A stretch of 64,000 nucleotides of DNA from Paludibacter propionicigenes WB4 (GTDB taxonomy: Bacteria > Bacteroidota > Bacteroidia > Bacteroidales > Paludibacteraceae). The stretch is taken from positions 2,914,001 to 2,978,000 of the forward strand of contig NC_014734.1 in the NCBI RefSeq assembly GCF_000183135.1. Direction: 5' to 3'. Positions 27,301-35,725 of the stretch are shown piece by piece. Position numbers and translations under genes: made by a program. Positions within the stretch are counted from its first letter, which is position 1. Each line of letters begins with the position of its first letter. The notes beneath the pieces were generated by a model. That model was not told the origin of the DNA, did not search any database, and saw only the letters and a program-made list of their open reading frames with translations.

Positions 27301-28080
27301 ATGAAACAACCTTTAGCTTACATTCATCCCGATGCTAAGATTGCACCAACAGTTGTAATTGAACCATTTGTTACTATCGATAAAAACGTGGTAATCGGAG
27401 ATGGCACTCGTATTGGTTCAAACGTAACCATTTTGGAAGGTGTGCGGATTGGAAAAAATTGCAATATCTTCCCTGGTGCTGTTATCGGGGCTGTCCCTCA
27501 GGATCTTAAATTTAAGGGAGAGGATACGTTAGCTATTATTGGAGATAATACAACAATACGTGAGTTTGTCACTATCAACAGAGGTACAGCCTCGAAGGGC
27601 AAAACCGTGGTAGGTGATAACTGTTTAATAATGGCTTATTGTCACGTAGCTCACGACTGTATTGTAGGTAATAATATCATAATGGGTAATTCAACCCAGC
27701 TGGCAGGCGAAGTGGTAATTGAAGACCACGCTATCTTAAGTGCTGCAATTCTGGTTCATCAGTTTTCGCATATCGGATCGCACGTAATGATTCAGGGTGG
27801 TTCTAAGATAAATAAAGATGTTCCTCCTTTTGTAACCGCCGGACGCGATCCTATTTCGTATGCCGGAATAAACTCAATCGGTTTGCGTCGTAGAGGATTT
27901 ACAAATGAACAGATACGTGATATACAGGATGTTTATCGCTATCTTTATCAGTCGGGAATGAACACTTCTCACGCTGTAGAGAGAATTCAGGCAGAACTTC
28001 CTGCAACAAAAGAGCGCGACGAGATTTTACTCTTTGTACGCAATTCACCCCGCGGAATTATCAAAGGTTATTTTGATTGA
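27301..28080 (+). CDS. lpxA: Acyl-ACP:UDP-N-acetylglucosamine O-acyltransferase
   Basis: This 259-residue enzyme performs the first acylation of lipid A synthesis. Hexapeptide repeats build a left-handed beta-helix from residue 5 (AYIHPDAKIAPTVVIEPFVTI) to about residue 185. The signature MAYCHVAHDCIVGNN is present, with the catalytic histidine in the family's usual place. Helical sequence follows (GLRRRGFTNEQIRDIQDVYR), ending NSPRGIIKGYFD. Length and motifs match the family. It is the third gene of the lipid A operon, 73 bp after lpxC-fabZ. Confidence 0.96.
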   Translation: MKQPLAYIHPDAKIAPTVVIEPFVTIDKNVVIGDGTRIGSNVTILEGVRIGKNCNIFPGAVIGAVPQDLKFKGEDTLAIIGDNTTIREFVTINRGTASKGKTVVGDNCLIMAYCHVAHDCIVGNNIIMGNSTQLAGEVVIEDHAILSAAILVHQFSHIGSHVMIQGGSKINKDVPPFVTAGRDPISYAGINSIGLRRRGFTNEQIRDIQDVYRYLYQSGMNTSHAVERIQAELPATKERDEILLFVRNSPRGIIKGYFD

Positions 28081-28181
28081 TATCATAGGAATATGCGATG
28101 TAATTGCAGGGTATATATCCTGTAAAAATAAAAATTGCATACTTTCCCTACGCTTCTTATAAAACGAAATTCGTAACATTT

Positions 28182-29870
28182 ATGGAAAATATTGATGAAG
28201 CACAAAAGAAAAGCTTGAATTTTATAGAAGCTTTTGTAGAGCAAGACTTGAAAGATGGTAAAAATGACGGACGAATTCAAACACGTTTCCCGCCAGAGCC
28301 TAACGGTTATCTGCACATAGGTCACGCAAAGGCTATTTGCCTTGATTTTGGGATAGCAGAAAACTATGGTGGGGCTTGTAATCTTCGTTTTGACGACACC
28401 AATCCGGTTAAAGAAGACGTTGAATATGTTGATTCTATTCAGGAAGACATTCAATGGCTTGGGTACAAGTGGAAAGATGTTTATTACGCCTCAGATTATT
28501 TCCAGCAATTGTGGGATTTAGCCATTGAGCTTATAAAACAAGGTAAAGCTTATGTAGATGAACAATCTGCAGAAACTATAGCCAAACAGAAAGGTACACC
28601 TACAATACCGGGTACCGAAAGTCCTTACAGGAATCGTCCTATAGAAGAAAATCTTGAGTTGTTCAAAAAAATGAACACCGGAGAAGTTCCTGAAGGTGCT
28701 ATGGTCTTACGTGCTAAGATTGATATGGCATCGCCTAACATGCATTTTCGCGATCCGTTGATGTATCGTGTTATCAATTCACACCCTCATCATCGTACCG
28801 GCTGGACATGGAAAGCATATCCTATGTACGATTATGCTCACGGACAATCCGATTATTTTGAAGGAGTTACACATTCACTTTGTACATTGGAATTTGAGGT
28901 TCATCGTCCTCTTTATGATTGGTTTATCGATCAGTTTAAAGATTCCGATTACCGTCCACGACAAATAGAATTCAACCGGTTGAACATCACTTATACTGTA
29001 ATGAGTAAGCGTAAAATGCTTCAATTGGTACAAGAAGGATTGGTAAGTGGTTGGGATGATCCGCGCATGCCTACTATTTGTGGTTTGCGTCGTCGGGGTT
29101 ATTCTCCTGAATCGATTCATAATTTCATTGATAAAATTGGTTATACCAAATTTGAAGCAATGAATGATGTCGGACTCTTGGAACACAGCGTGCGTGAAAG
29201 TCTGAACAAAACAGCAACGCGTGTTAATGCGGTACTTGATCCTGTGAAACTGATTATAACAAATTATCCTGAAGATCAGGTAGATATGTTGGAAACCGTC
29301 AATAATCCGGAAGATGAATCGGCCGGTACGCGTACGTTGGCATTCTCTAAAGAGCTTTATATTGAACGTGATGATTTTATGGAAGATGCTCCCAAGAAGT
29401 ATTTCCGTATGACGCCGGGTCAGGAAGTTCGTTTGAAAAGCGCCTATATAGTTAAGTGTACAGGCTGCAAGAAAGATGCTGAAGGCAATGTTGAAGAAAT
29501 ATACTGCGAGTATGACTTGCAAACCAAAAGTGGAATGCCGGAGAGTAATCGTAAGGTTAAGGGAACACTTCACTGGGTTTCGGCAGCGCATTGCCTAAGC
29601 GCTGAAGTTCGCTTGTATGACAGGTTATTTAGTGTCGAAAATCCATCGGCAGACGAGCGTGATTTCAGAGATTTATTGAATCCAAATTCGTTGAGAGTAT
29701 TGAACGACTGCAAAGTTGAAGTTTCTTTGGGTGATGCCAAACCACTGGATCAATTCCAATTCCAACGTATTGGTTACTTCAATGTCGATTTGGACTCTAC
29801 AAGCGATAAACTGATTTTCAACCGAACTGCCTCGTTGAAAGATAGTTGGGCTAAAGAGCAAGGGAAATAA
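28182..29870 (+). CDS. glnS: Glutaminyl-tRNA synthetase
   Basis: This class I synthetase of about 562 residues charges tRNA-Gln directly. The HIGH-type motif is PPEPNGYLHIGHAKAI near residue 33, and the KMSKS-type loop is VMSKRKMLQLV near residue 272. The acceptor-binding and anticodon beta-barrel domains follow, ending VDLDSTSDKLIFNRTASLKDSW. An in-frame start 26 codons upstream is rejected, because synthetases of this family start close to this ATG and the upstream residues look non-conserved. It is followed by a terminator. Direct charging suggests no need for the amidotransferase route to Gln-tRNA. Confidence 0.96.
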   Translation: MENIDEAQKKSLNFIEAFVEQDLKDGKNDGRIQTRFPPEPNGYLHIGHAKAICLDFGIAENYGGACNLRFDDTNPVKEDVEYVDSIQEDIQWLGYKWKDVYYASDYFQQLWDLAIELIKQGKAYVDEQSAETIAKQKGTPTIPGTESPYRNRPIEENLELFKKMNTGEVPEGAMVLRAKIDMASPNMHFRDPLMYRVINSHPHHRTGWTWKAYPMYDYAHGQSDYFEGVTHSLCTLEFEVHRPLYDWFIDQFKDSDYRPRQIEFNRLNITYTVMSKRKMLQLVQEGLVSGWDDPRMPTICGLRRRGYSPESIHNFIDKIGYTKFEAMNDVGLLEHSVRESLNKTATRVNAVLDPVKLIITNYPEDQVDMLETVNNPEDESAGTRTLAFSKELYIERDDFMEDAPKKYFRMTPGQEVRLKSAYIVKCTGCKKDAEGNVEEIYCEYDLQTKSGMPESNRKVKGTLHWVSAAHCLSAEVRLYDRLFSVENPSADERDFRDLLNPNSLRVLNDCKVEVSLGDAKPLDQFQFQRIGYFNVDLDSTSDKLIFNRTASLKDSWAKEQGK

Positions 29871-29890
29871 GAATTTTTATATATTGAGAT

Positions 29891-29925
29891 AAAAACCGTT
29901 GCATGAAATTTGTAACGGTTTTTTT
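29891..29925 (+). terminator. Intrinsic terminator after glnS
   Basis: AAAAACCGTTGCA pairs with TGTAACGGTTTTT (one mismatch) and runs into a T-tract. Confidence 0.85.
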
Positions 29926-29983
29926 GCTTTTGTTTTACATTGGCAGGCACGAAAACACAGTTTTGTAATAGTTATATCATGAA

Positions 29984-30009
29984 GTCGTAACACGACCACC
30001 ATAACTTTG
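29984..30009 (+). promoter_or_regulatory. Response-regulator promoter with a small palindrome
   Basis: TAACTTTG at 30002-30009 is a perfect -7 element. GTCGT-AAC-ACGAC at 29984-29996 is a perfect 5-bp palindrome lying where the promoter spacer should be. No good -33 element is seen, which fits a promoter needing an activator. Confidence 0.45.
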
Positions 30010-30034
30010 ACGATTAATTTAAAATCAAGAGGTT

Positions 30035-30718
30035 ATGAGTAAATATCGTGTTTTGGTAGTCGATGACGAAGAAGATCTGTGCGAGATTATTCGGTTTGCA
30101 TTGGAAGTTGAGGGTTATTCGGTGGATGTGGTTTATTCTGCAGAAGAGGCTTTGAAAATGAATATAACTGATTATAATCTGTTATTGCTCGATGTGATGA
30201 TGGGCGAGATTTCGGGTTTCAGAATGGCACATATGATTCGAAATGATCCTAAAACCGCTCATACTCCTATCGTCTTTATTTCTGCCAAAGATACCGAAAA
30301 TGACCGGCTCACAGCCTTTAGTCTTGGCGCTGACGACTATATAACAAAGCCTTTTTCAATCAGGGAGATGTTGGCCAGAGTGAAAGCCATAATTGGTCGT
30401 TTTGATTCAAAAATGAAAATCGGGCTTCAAATACTCTCTTACGATAAGCTGACAATTAATCTTGAGAAAAAACAAGTTTTGTTGGAAGAAAAGGAAATAC
30501 GATTTACGAAAAAGGAATTTGAAATTCTAAAACTGTTTTTAGAAAACAGAAACCGATTGTTTACCCGAGAAGAATTACTCAAACGTATATGGTCTGATGA
30601 AGCTTTTGTCCTTAGTCGGACGATAGATGTAAACATTACCCGTATCCGAAGAAAAATAGGCCGTTACGAGAGAAATATTGTAACTAAGCTCGGGCTTGGC
30701 TACTGTTTCGAAGGGTAG
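30035..30718 (+). CDS. OmpR-family response regulator, orphan
   Basis: This 227-residue regulator has a receiver domain (residues 1-120) with the acidic pair DD at 10-11, the phospho-acceptor Asp53 in LLLLDVMMG, and the conserved Lys in [12 protein letters not shown] winged-helix DNA-binding domain of the OmpR/PhoB type follows ([20 protein letters not shown], then [16 protein letters not shown]). No histidine kinase gene is adjacent: glnS lies before it and a patatin gene after it. It therefore needs a kinase encoded elsewhere. Targets are unknown. Confidence 0.93.
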   Translation: MSKYRVLVVDDEEDLCEIIRFALEVEGYSVDVVYSAEEALKMNITDYNLLLLDVMMGEISGFRMAHMIRNDPKTAHTPIVFISAKDTENDRLTAFSLGADDYITKPFSIREMLARVKAIIGRFDSKMKIGLQILSYDKLTINLEKKQVLLEEKEIRFTKKEFEILKLFLENRNRLFTREELLKRIWSDEAFVLSRTIDVNITRIRRKIGRYERNIVTKLGLGYCFEG

Positions 30719-30759
30719 ACTTTAGCCACTTTACATTACCGGACAGACCTGCATTTACG

Positions 30760-33054
30760 ATGAATTTAATGAAAAAAATATTACTGATTTGTTTTACGAT
30801 TGTTGCCTTTTCTGCATTGCATGCTCAGAAGGTTGGACTTGTATTGAGTGGTGGTGGTGCTCCGGGCATAGCTCATATTGGCATTATTAAAGCGTTAGAA
30901 GAGAATAATATACCGATAGACTACGTAACCGGAACTTCTATAGGCGCTATGCTGGGAGGGATGTATGCTATGGGTATGACTCCCGACGAGATGATAAAAG
31001 TGCTGAAGTCAGAGGACTTTAAACATTGGTTGAACGGTGAAGTAGAACCTGAGAACATGTATTTTTATCGCAGTGCCAACCCTAACGCAGGAGTAATAAA
31101 TCTGCGTGTCCAAATAAGTAAACAGAAAGCCATTAATTTAAAAACGAAGATTTTACCGGCTAATATTGTTCCTCCCGGCCAAATGAATTATGCTTTTATA
31201 CCGCTTTGTGCCAGTGTGACTGCGGCCTCAGCGGGTAATTTCGATAAGCTTTTTGTGCCTTTTCGGTGTGTAGCTTCTGATGTTCATAAAAAGAAATCGG
31301 TTGTTTTTCGTCATGCCGATTTGGGCGACGCTATTCGCGCTTCGCTTACCTACCCATTCATGTTTAAGCCTATTGTAGTTGATAGTCAGTTGCTGTTTGA
31401 TGGTGGAATTTATAATAATTTCCCCGTGGATGTTATGAAAGCCGATTTTAAGCCTGACTTTATTTTGGGAAGTGTGGTGGCTTATAATCCGCCAAAGCCT
31501 GATGATGACGATATTGTGACGCAATTGCAAAACATGATTATGAACCCGACCGATTATTCAGTTCCTGCGTCGGACGGTTTGGTGCTGAAATTCGATTTAG
31601 GAAAAATCAATTTATTCGATTTTTCAAAAGTAGATGAGTTGGTAAAACTGGGATACGATTCCACCATGAAGCATATGGCTGAAATTAAAGCGCGGGTTAA
31701 CCGAAGGGCTTCAACCGACGAAGTTGCTCAGCACAGAATGGATTTTCAGCGTAGATTACCCATTTTGAAATTTCAAGATGTTGATGTTGAAGGAGTAGAC
31801 AGCTTGCAACGGGAGTATGTAAACCGAATTTTTCATCACGGTGATGAGGAATTTGATCTGAAGGAGTTTAAGCAATCGTATTTTAAACTCATTTCGGATG
31901 AAGCAATCTCGGAAGTAATTCCACACGCGGTTTTCGATTCGGTTACAGGATTGTTTGATTTGCATCTGAAGGTGAAAACCGAAGATCAATTGAAGTTGAC
32001 AATTGGGGGTAATATATCTTCTTCTACGTCCAATCAGGCGTTTCTGGGGCTGACGTACCAGAATCTGAATAACTACGCGCAAACCGCTTATATCGACGCT
32101 CAGTTCGGTAAAATGTACAATGGTTTAGGACTTGGTACCCGTTTAGAAATGCCGTCGAATAATAATTGGTATTTAAAACTGGCTTTCGTGTTGCACAAAT
32201 TCGATTATTTTGATGGGAACAACCTGTTTTACCAGAATAATAGAAATTCGAATTTGAATCAGAATGAATTTTACAGTAAGTTAAGTGTTGGTTTTCTGGT
32301 TGCAACTAAAAGTCGTTTGGAACTTGGAATCGGTTATGGGGCATTGACGGATAATTACAATCAAAATAATACCTCCCTCAGTCCAACTGCAGGAAACGAT
32401 AAGAGTTCTTTTTCTCTCGGAAGTGCATTTGCCCGCATCGAAAGCTATGCCCTTAACGATTTGATGTACTCAACAAAGGGGTTTAGTTATTCCGCTTCAT
32501 TTCAATTTTTTGATGGAACTCAGAAATTTGAATCAGTAAACAATCCGGTTTCAAATTTATCGGATAAAGCCGATTCATGGTTTCAGTTCAGAGCTAAATC
32601 GGATTACTATATTCCACTTACAAATTATTTGACTTTAGGCACGAGCGCAGATTTGTGCTACTCTTCCCGCAAGATGTTGCAGAACTATACTTCTACGGTC
32701 ATTCAGGCTCCCGCTTTTCAGCCGACACCTTATAGTCGCACTATTTTCAATCCGAAATTCAGCGCCAATCAGTTTTTTGCAATGGGAATAAAACCGATTG
32801 TAAACTTTACGGATCAACTGCACTTAAGAACTGAGTTCTATTGTTTTCTACCCTACAAGGCAATTAATGCAGATAGTGAAAATTTGGCCTACTATTCTAA
32901 ACCATTTTCTTCTGTAAAGTTTATGACAGAAAGTACGTTGGTCTTTAATTTCAAGTTAGCTTCAGCAGGGATTTTTGCCAATTACAATAATGCCAATTGG
33001 AATTTCGGGCTCAATATCGGCATTTTGCTTTTCAATCCAAAGTTTACCGAATGA
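30760..33054 (+). CDS. Patatin-like phospholipase with outer-membrane barrel
   Basis: This 764-residue protein has a signal peptide ([20 protein letters not shown]). A patatin hydrolase domain (residues 25-260) follows, with the oxyanion loop [13 protein letters not shown], the nucleophile serine in [10 protein letters not shown] and the catalytic Asp in [16 protein letters not shown]-like segment covers about residues 320-410. The C-terminal 350 residues are rich in alternating aromatic strands, like a surface-secretion or BamA-like barrel. The layout resembles the type V autotransporter PlpD. It lies 42 bp after the response regulator and may be co-transcribed. Its 3' end overlaps the convergent nitroreductase gene by 11 bp. 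Confidence 0.9.
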   Translation: MNLMKKILLICFTIVAFSALHAQKVGLVLSGGGAPGIAHIGIIKALEENNIPIDYVTGTSIGAMLGGMYAMGMTPDEMIKVLKSEDFKHWLNGEVEPENMYFYRSANPNAGVINLRVQISKQKAINLKTKILPANIVPPGQMNYAFIPLCASVTAASAGNFDKLFVPFRCVASDVHKKKSVVFRHADLGDAIRASLTYPFMFKPIVVDSQLLFDGGIYNNFPVDVMKADFKPDFILGSVVAYNPPKPDDDDIVTQLQNMIMNPTDYSVPASDGLVLKFDLGKINLFDFSKVDELVKLGYDSTMKHMAEIKARVNRRASTDEVAQHRMDFQRRLPILKFQDVDVEGVDSLQREYVNRIFHHGDEEFDLKEFKQSYFKLISDEAISEVIPHAVFDSVTGLFDLHLKVKTEDQLKLTIGGNISSSTSNQAFLGLTYQNLNNYAQTAYIDAQFGKMYNGLGLGTRLEMPSNNNWYLKLAFVLHKFDYFDGNNLFYQNNRNSNLNQNEFYSKLSVGFLVATKSRLELGIGYGALTDNYNQNNTSLSPTAGNDKSSFSLGSAFARIESYALNDLMYSTKGFSYSASFQFFDGTQKFESVNNPVSNLSDKADSWFQFRAKSDYYIPLTNYLTLGTSADLCYSSRKMLQNYTSTVIQAPAFQPTPYSRTIFNPKFSANQFFAMGIKPIVNFTDQLHLRTEFYCFLPYKAINADSENLAYYSKPFSSVKFMTESTLVFNFKLASAGIFANYNNANWNFGLNIGILLFNPKFTE

Positions 33055-34135
33055 TGAACCGGGTGAAGTCCGCCACTGATCTGCGCGGACTGACTGGAGC
33101 CGGAACGACAGATACGTATCCAACACGAGCAATGAAAACCAATTCATCTTTTATTCCCAAACGCTTTACAACCTGAGTTTTATAATTGCGTTCTTCTACA
33201 GCCTGATTCATGGGTTGAAATCCAAGTCCCAGTTCCGTGCAGGTCAAATGAATTTGTTGGTATAACCGTCCTGTATTTATCCAGCCGGCAACCGTATTTC
33301 CGCTGCTGGTAATCACTATCCAACCGCCGCAACTCAAAGCCTGCTTTTTGGTTTTATCTATCCCGGCTTTGATAAACGATTCCTTTTTTGAATCTTGCGG
33401 CTTCATAAAATGACGAACAAAAAAGCCGCTTATGCCTGTTATCTGCATGCCGGCAGTAGTAAGCCCGTCTCTTTTTGCATCCACTTCTTTGTTCGAAAAC
33501 CGCAACCAGTTGGCCAGCTCATCCTGAGCTGCTTTATTATAAGCCTGCTGCGTGTAAGCTTCAATTGTTTGTTGCGCAATGAATTTTCCTTCGCCATCGG
33601 AGGCTTCGAAAAAATGAATCCGTTCGGCGTCGGGTTTAGTCAATCGTCTTACATCATTTTCTTTAATAGCGTTCGTATCAAATGGAGTGCGCAGTGTCAT
33701 ACGAGTTTCTATCAGCTTCAGGTTGTAGGGTGTTGCTGAAGCTTTATTCAGGACTATTTCAGCCACCGGCTTAGCCTTGGAATAATTATCAGCAAGAATA
33801 AGCTTGCAGTCATACCCTAAACTACCGGCGGACAAAGTCAGATTTTCAATAAAAGCACCCAACGAAATAAAAAGTTCTCTGTGGTCGGGATCAACCACTG
33901 CCAAAGCCCGCGTAATATCGGCATACAAGCGGATAATACTATTATTATAAACCTCTACCCGCCAGGGTTGCGAATTATGCGAACTGCCGGCCAGCGATGC
34001 AAAATAGAGCATTTGATAGACATCATTTTTACCATTAGGCTCCAAAGATCGCTGGCCATGAGATCCAACAGAACAGGAGCAAAAGAGACCCCACATCGAC
34101 AACATCATTATAAAGATAAGTTTTGGTGCTTTCAT
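33044..34135 (-). CDS. Exported nitroreductase-like protein (Acg type)
   Basis: This 363-residue protein has nitroreductase-fold sequence: an early FMN-binding signature, [12 protein letters not shown] (about residues 51-62), and later [28 protein letters not shown], a dimer and flavin-contact region. The two-lobed layout resembles Acg-type flavoproteins. The N-terminus ([18 protein letters not shown]) looks like a lipoprotein signal peptide with a weak lipobox, which is unusual because most nitroreductases are cytosolic. It lies 10 bp after a small outer-membrane protein gene and shares a transcript with it and probably a Crp/Fnr regulator. The substrate is unknown, and the export call is moderately sure. 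Confidence 0.82.
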   Translation of the reverse strand: MKAPKLIFIMMLSMWGLFCSCSVGSHGQRSLEPNGKNDVYQMLYFASLAGSSHNSQPWRVEVYNNSIIRLYADITRALAVVDPDHRELFISLGAFIENLTLSAGSLGYDCKLILADNYSKAKPVAEIVLNKASATPYNLKLIETRMTLRTPFDTNAIKENDVRRLTKPDAERIHFFEASDGEGKFIAQQTIEAYTQQAYNKAAQDELANWLRFSNKEVDAKRDGLTTAGMQITGISGFFVRHFMKPQDSKKESFIKAGIDKTKKQALSCGGWIVITSSGNTVAGWINTGRLYQQIHLTCTELGLGFQPMNQAVEERNYKTQVVKRLGIKDELVFIARVGYVSVVPAPVSPRRSVADFTRFIIR

Positions 34136-34145
34136 TTACGTATCG

Positions 34146-34757
34146 TTATTTATCTTTGCTCCACAGCCGCACTCCCAACCGGACAACCGGCGAAAGGTCT
34201 ACGTTTGGAACAGAATAGCTCGCTGTTTCGAAGTTGACAGTTTTGTCGCCCCTCAGATACACATGCATACCGGGCTGAATGTAAAAGTATCGACCAATAA
34301 AAAACTGATAACTCAGCCCCAACCCTGTATCAAGACTATGCATATCTTTACGAATGCCGGTACTCTTTTGTTCTATCTCAAAAGTATGAGCCTCCAGATA
34401 GCTATAAAGTTCCAGGTTACGCCACAGGTTATAACCCAAAAATAATCCCGGTGAAGTTTTATAAAACCGCTTAAAGTCGGCCGACGAGTTATTCACTCCC
34501 GCAGTCTCCGCATCGTAGCTTCCACCATTGATAACACTCACTCTTACGCGAAAACGTTCGTACCTATATCCCACTCCAATATGGAAACCGCCCGTGAGAA
34601 ACATAGGCACCAGACTTTCCACTTCCACAGCCGACTTTACTTCGTAACTTTTAGCATGCGCCCTGGCCGGTTCCTTTACCCGCAACGAATCGTTTTGTGC
34701 CAATACACATCCAAACGAGCTAAACACACACATAATAAAGAGAATTTTCTTTTTCAT
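34146..34757 (-). CDS. Small predicted outer-membrane beta-barrel protein
   Basis: This protein of about 203 residues has a signal peptide (MKKKILFIMCVFSSFGCVLAQ); an upstream in-frame Met is rejected for that reason. The mature part has strands of alternating hydrophobic residues (FHIGVGYRYERFRVRVSVI, SPGLFLGYNLWRNLELYSYLEA, TGLGLSYQFFIGRYFYIQPGMHV) and ends VVRLGVRLW, as in small barrels. No named family is recognised. It is between the Crp/Fnr gene and the nitroreductase gene, 10 bp before the latter. A pore or structural role is possible but unsupported. Confidence 0.7.
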   Translation of the reverse strand: MKKKILFIMCVFSSFGCVLAQNDSLRVKEPARAHAKSYEVKSAVEVESLVPMFLTGGFHIGVGYRYERFRVRVSVINGGSYDAETAGVNNSSADFKRFYKTSPGLFLGYNLWRNLELYSYLEAHTFEIEQKSTGIRKDMHSLDTGLGLSYQFFIGRYFYIQPGMHVYLRGDKTVNFETASYSVPNVDLSPVVRLGVRLWSKDK

Positions 34758-34844
34758 ACCAATAAACTTTGAATTTTGATGCTGCAAAGTTCGGCATTGA
34801 AAAAAGAAGTTTACTCCGCATTTGTTACCAAATGAATCGGGAAA

Positions 34845-35420
34845 CTATTTTTTATTGCGGATACGGCTAAGTGATTTAGGTGCAATTCCCAGATAGTTGG
34901 CCAGATGATAGAGCGGTAAACGTAAAAATGCTTGTGGGTATTCTGCCGACAGTTTTTGGTATCGCTCTTCAGCCGATAAGATTTGTAGATCGACACTGCG
35001 TTGTACCAGTTTCACATAAGCACCTTCAACCAGTATACGTCCCAAGCGTTCCATTCGGGGAACTTCATTAAATAAGACCTCCAAATCCTTTTGTTGTATA
35101 AATGCCACTTCAGTATCTTCCCATGCTTTGATATTCAAATGTGCCGGAGTTTCACTCAGCCGGCTTCGGTTATCGGTTACCCAATCTCCTTCAAAAGCAA
35201 AGTCGGTGGTGGCTTCCTCGCCTTTATCTGTTATTTTATAATAGATGAGCGCTCCGGAGAGTATCAAATAAATTGATTTGCAGATATGATCTTGTTGAAG
35301 TAAAATTTCTCCCCTTGCAATCGTTTTAAAGTGAATATATGATGATATAGTTTTCCACTCATTTTCAGAAAAGGAAGTATACTTTTGAAAATATCGCTTT
35401 GTTAATTCAAAGTTCATCAT
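34845..35420 (-). CDS. Crp/Fnr-family transcriptional regulator
   Basis: This 191-residue regulator has a cyclic-nucleotide-binding-like beta-roll (residues 20-120, including GEILLQQDHICKSIYLILSGALIYY and WEDTEVAFIQQKD) followed by a short winged-helix part (LPLYHLANYLGIAPKSLSRIRNKK). No Fnr-type cysteine cluster is present, so oxygen sensing through iron-sulfur is unlikely. Bacteroidetes encode many such proteins of about 190 residues with unknown effectors. It leads the minus-strand group with an outer-membrane protein and an exported nitroreductase-like protein and may control it. Two adjacent ATGs at the 5' end are equally good starts. Confidence 0.87.
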   Translation of the reverse strand: MMNFELTKRYFQKYTSFSENEWKTISSYIHFKTIARGEILLQQDHICKSIYLILSGALIYYKITDKGEEATTDFAFEGDWVTDNRSRLSETPAHLNIKAWEDTEVAFIQQKDLEVLFNEVPRMERLGRILVEGAYVKLVQRSVDLQILSAEERYQKLSAEYPQAFLRLPLYHLANYLGIAPKSLSRIRNKK

Positions 35421-35725
35421 AGAAATTGTTTTGTAGACTAACGTATTAGTTTATTTTGAATATCGCCAGACAAATTTAAAGATTTATATTGAATCTTTTC
35501 CTCGTTTCTTCTTTTTCGATGTATTTCGGGCTGTTATTATCAGACATTCCTATAATTTTACACATGATTAACCTGTAAATGGGATGAAATTTACAGTTTA
35601 TATGTCCCTTTTACAACCAAAATCAATAAAAAACAAAAATAATGCGTTGAAAATTTGGCTCGTACCTACTTGTTTTTGTTATTTTGCACCCGATTTAAAC
35701 CATCATACACATAACTAAAGAAAGT
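35421..35725. other. Divergent intergenic region between the Crp/Fnr gene and topA
   Basis: No gene is seen. It contains a perfect 8-bp inverted repeat (CTGTAAAT at 35573-35580, ATTTACAG at 35589-35596) and a smaller one (ACTAA at 35437-35441, TTAGT at 35446-35450) close to the Crp/Fnr start. Promoters for both genes should lie here, but none matches the consensus exactly. Confidence 0.5.

Noticed and set aside
28104-28181. 26-codon upstream extension of glnS
   Set aside because: The residues look non-conserved, and glutaminyl-tRNA synthetases start near the ATG at 28182.
28875-29591. 238-codon open frame on the minus strand inside glnS
   Set aside because: glnS has complete class I synthetase motifs over the same bases. 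The antisense frame shows no domain pattern and no promoter.
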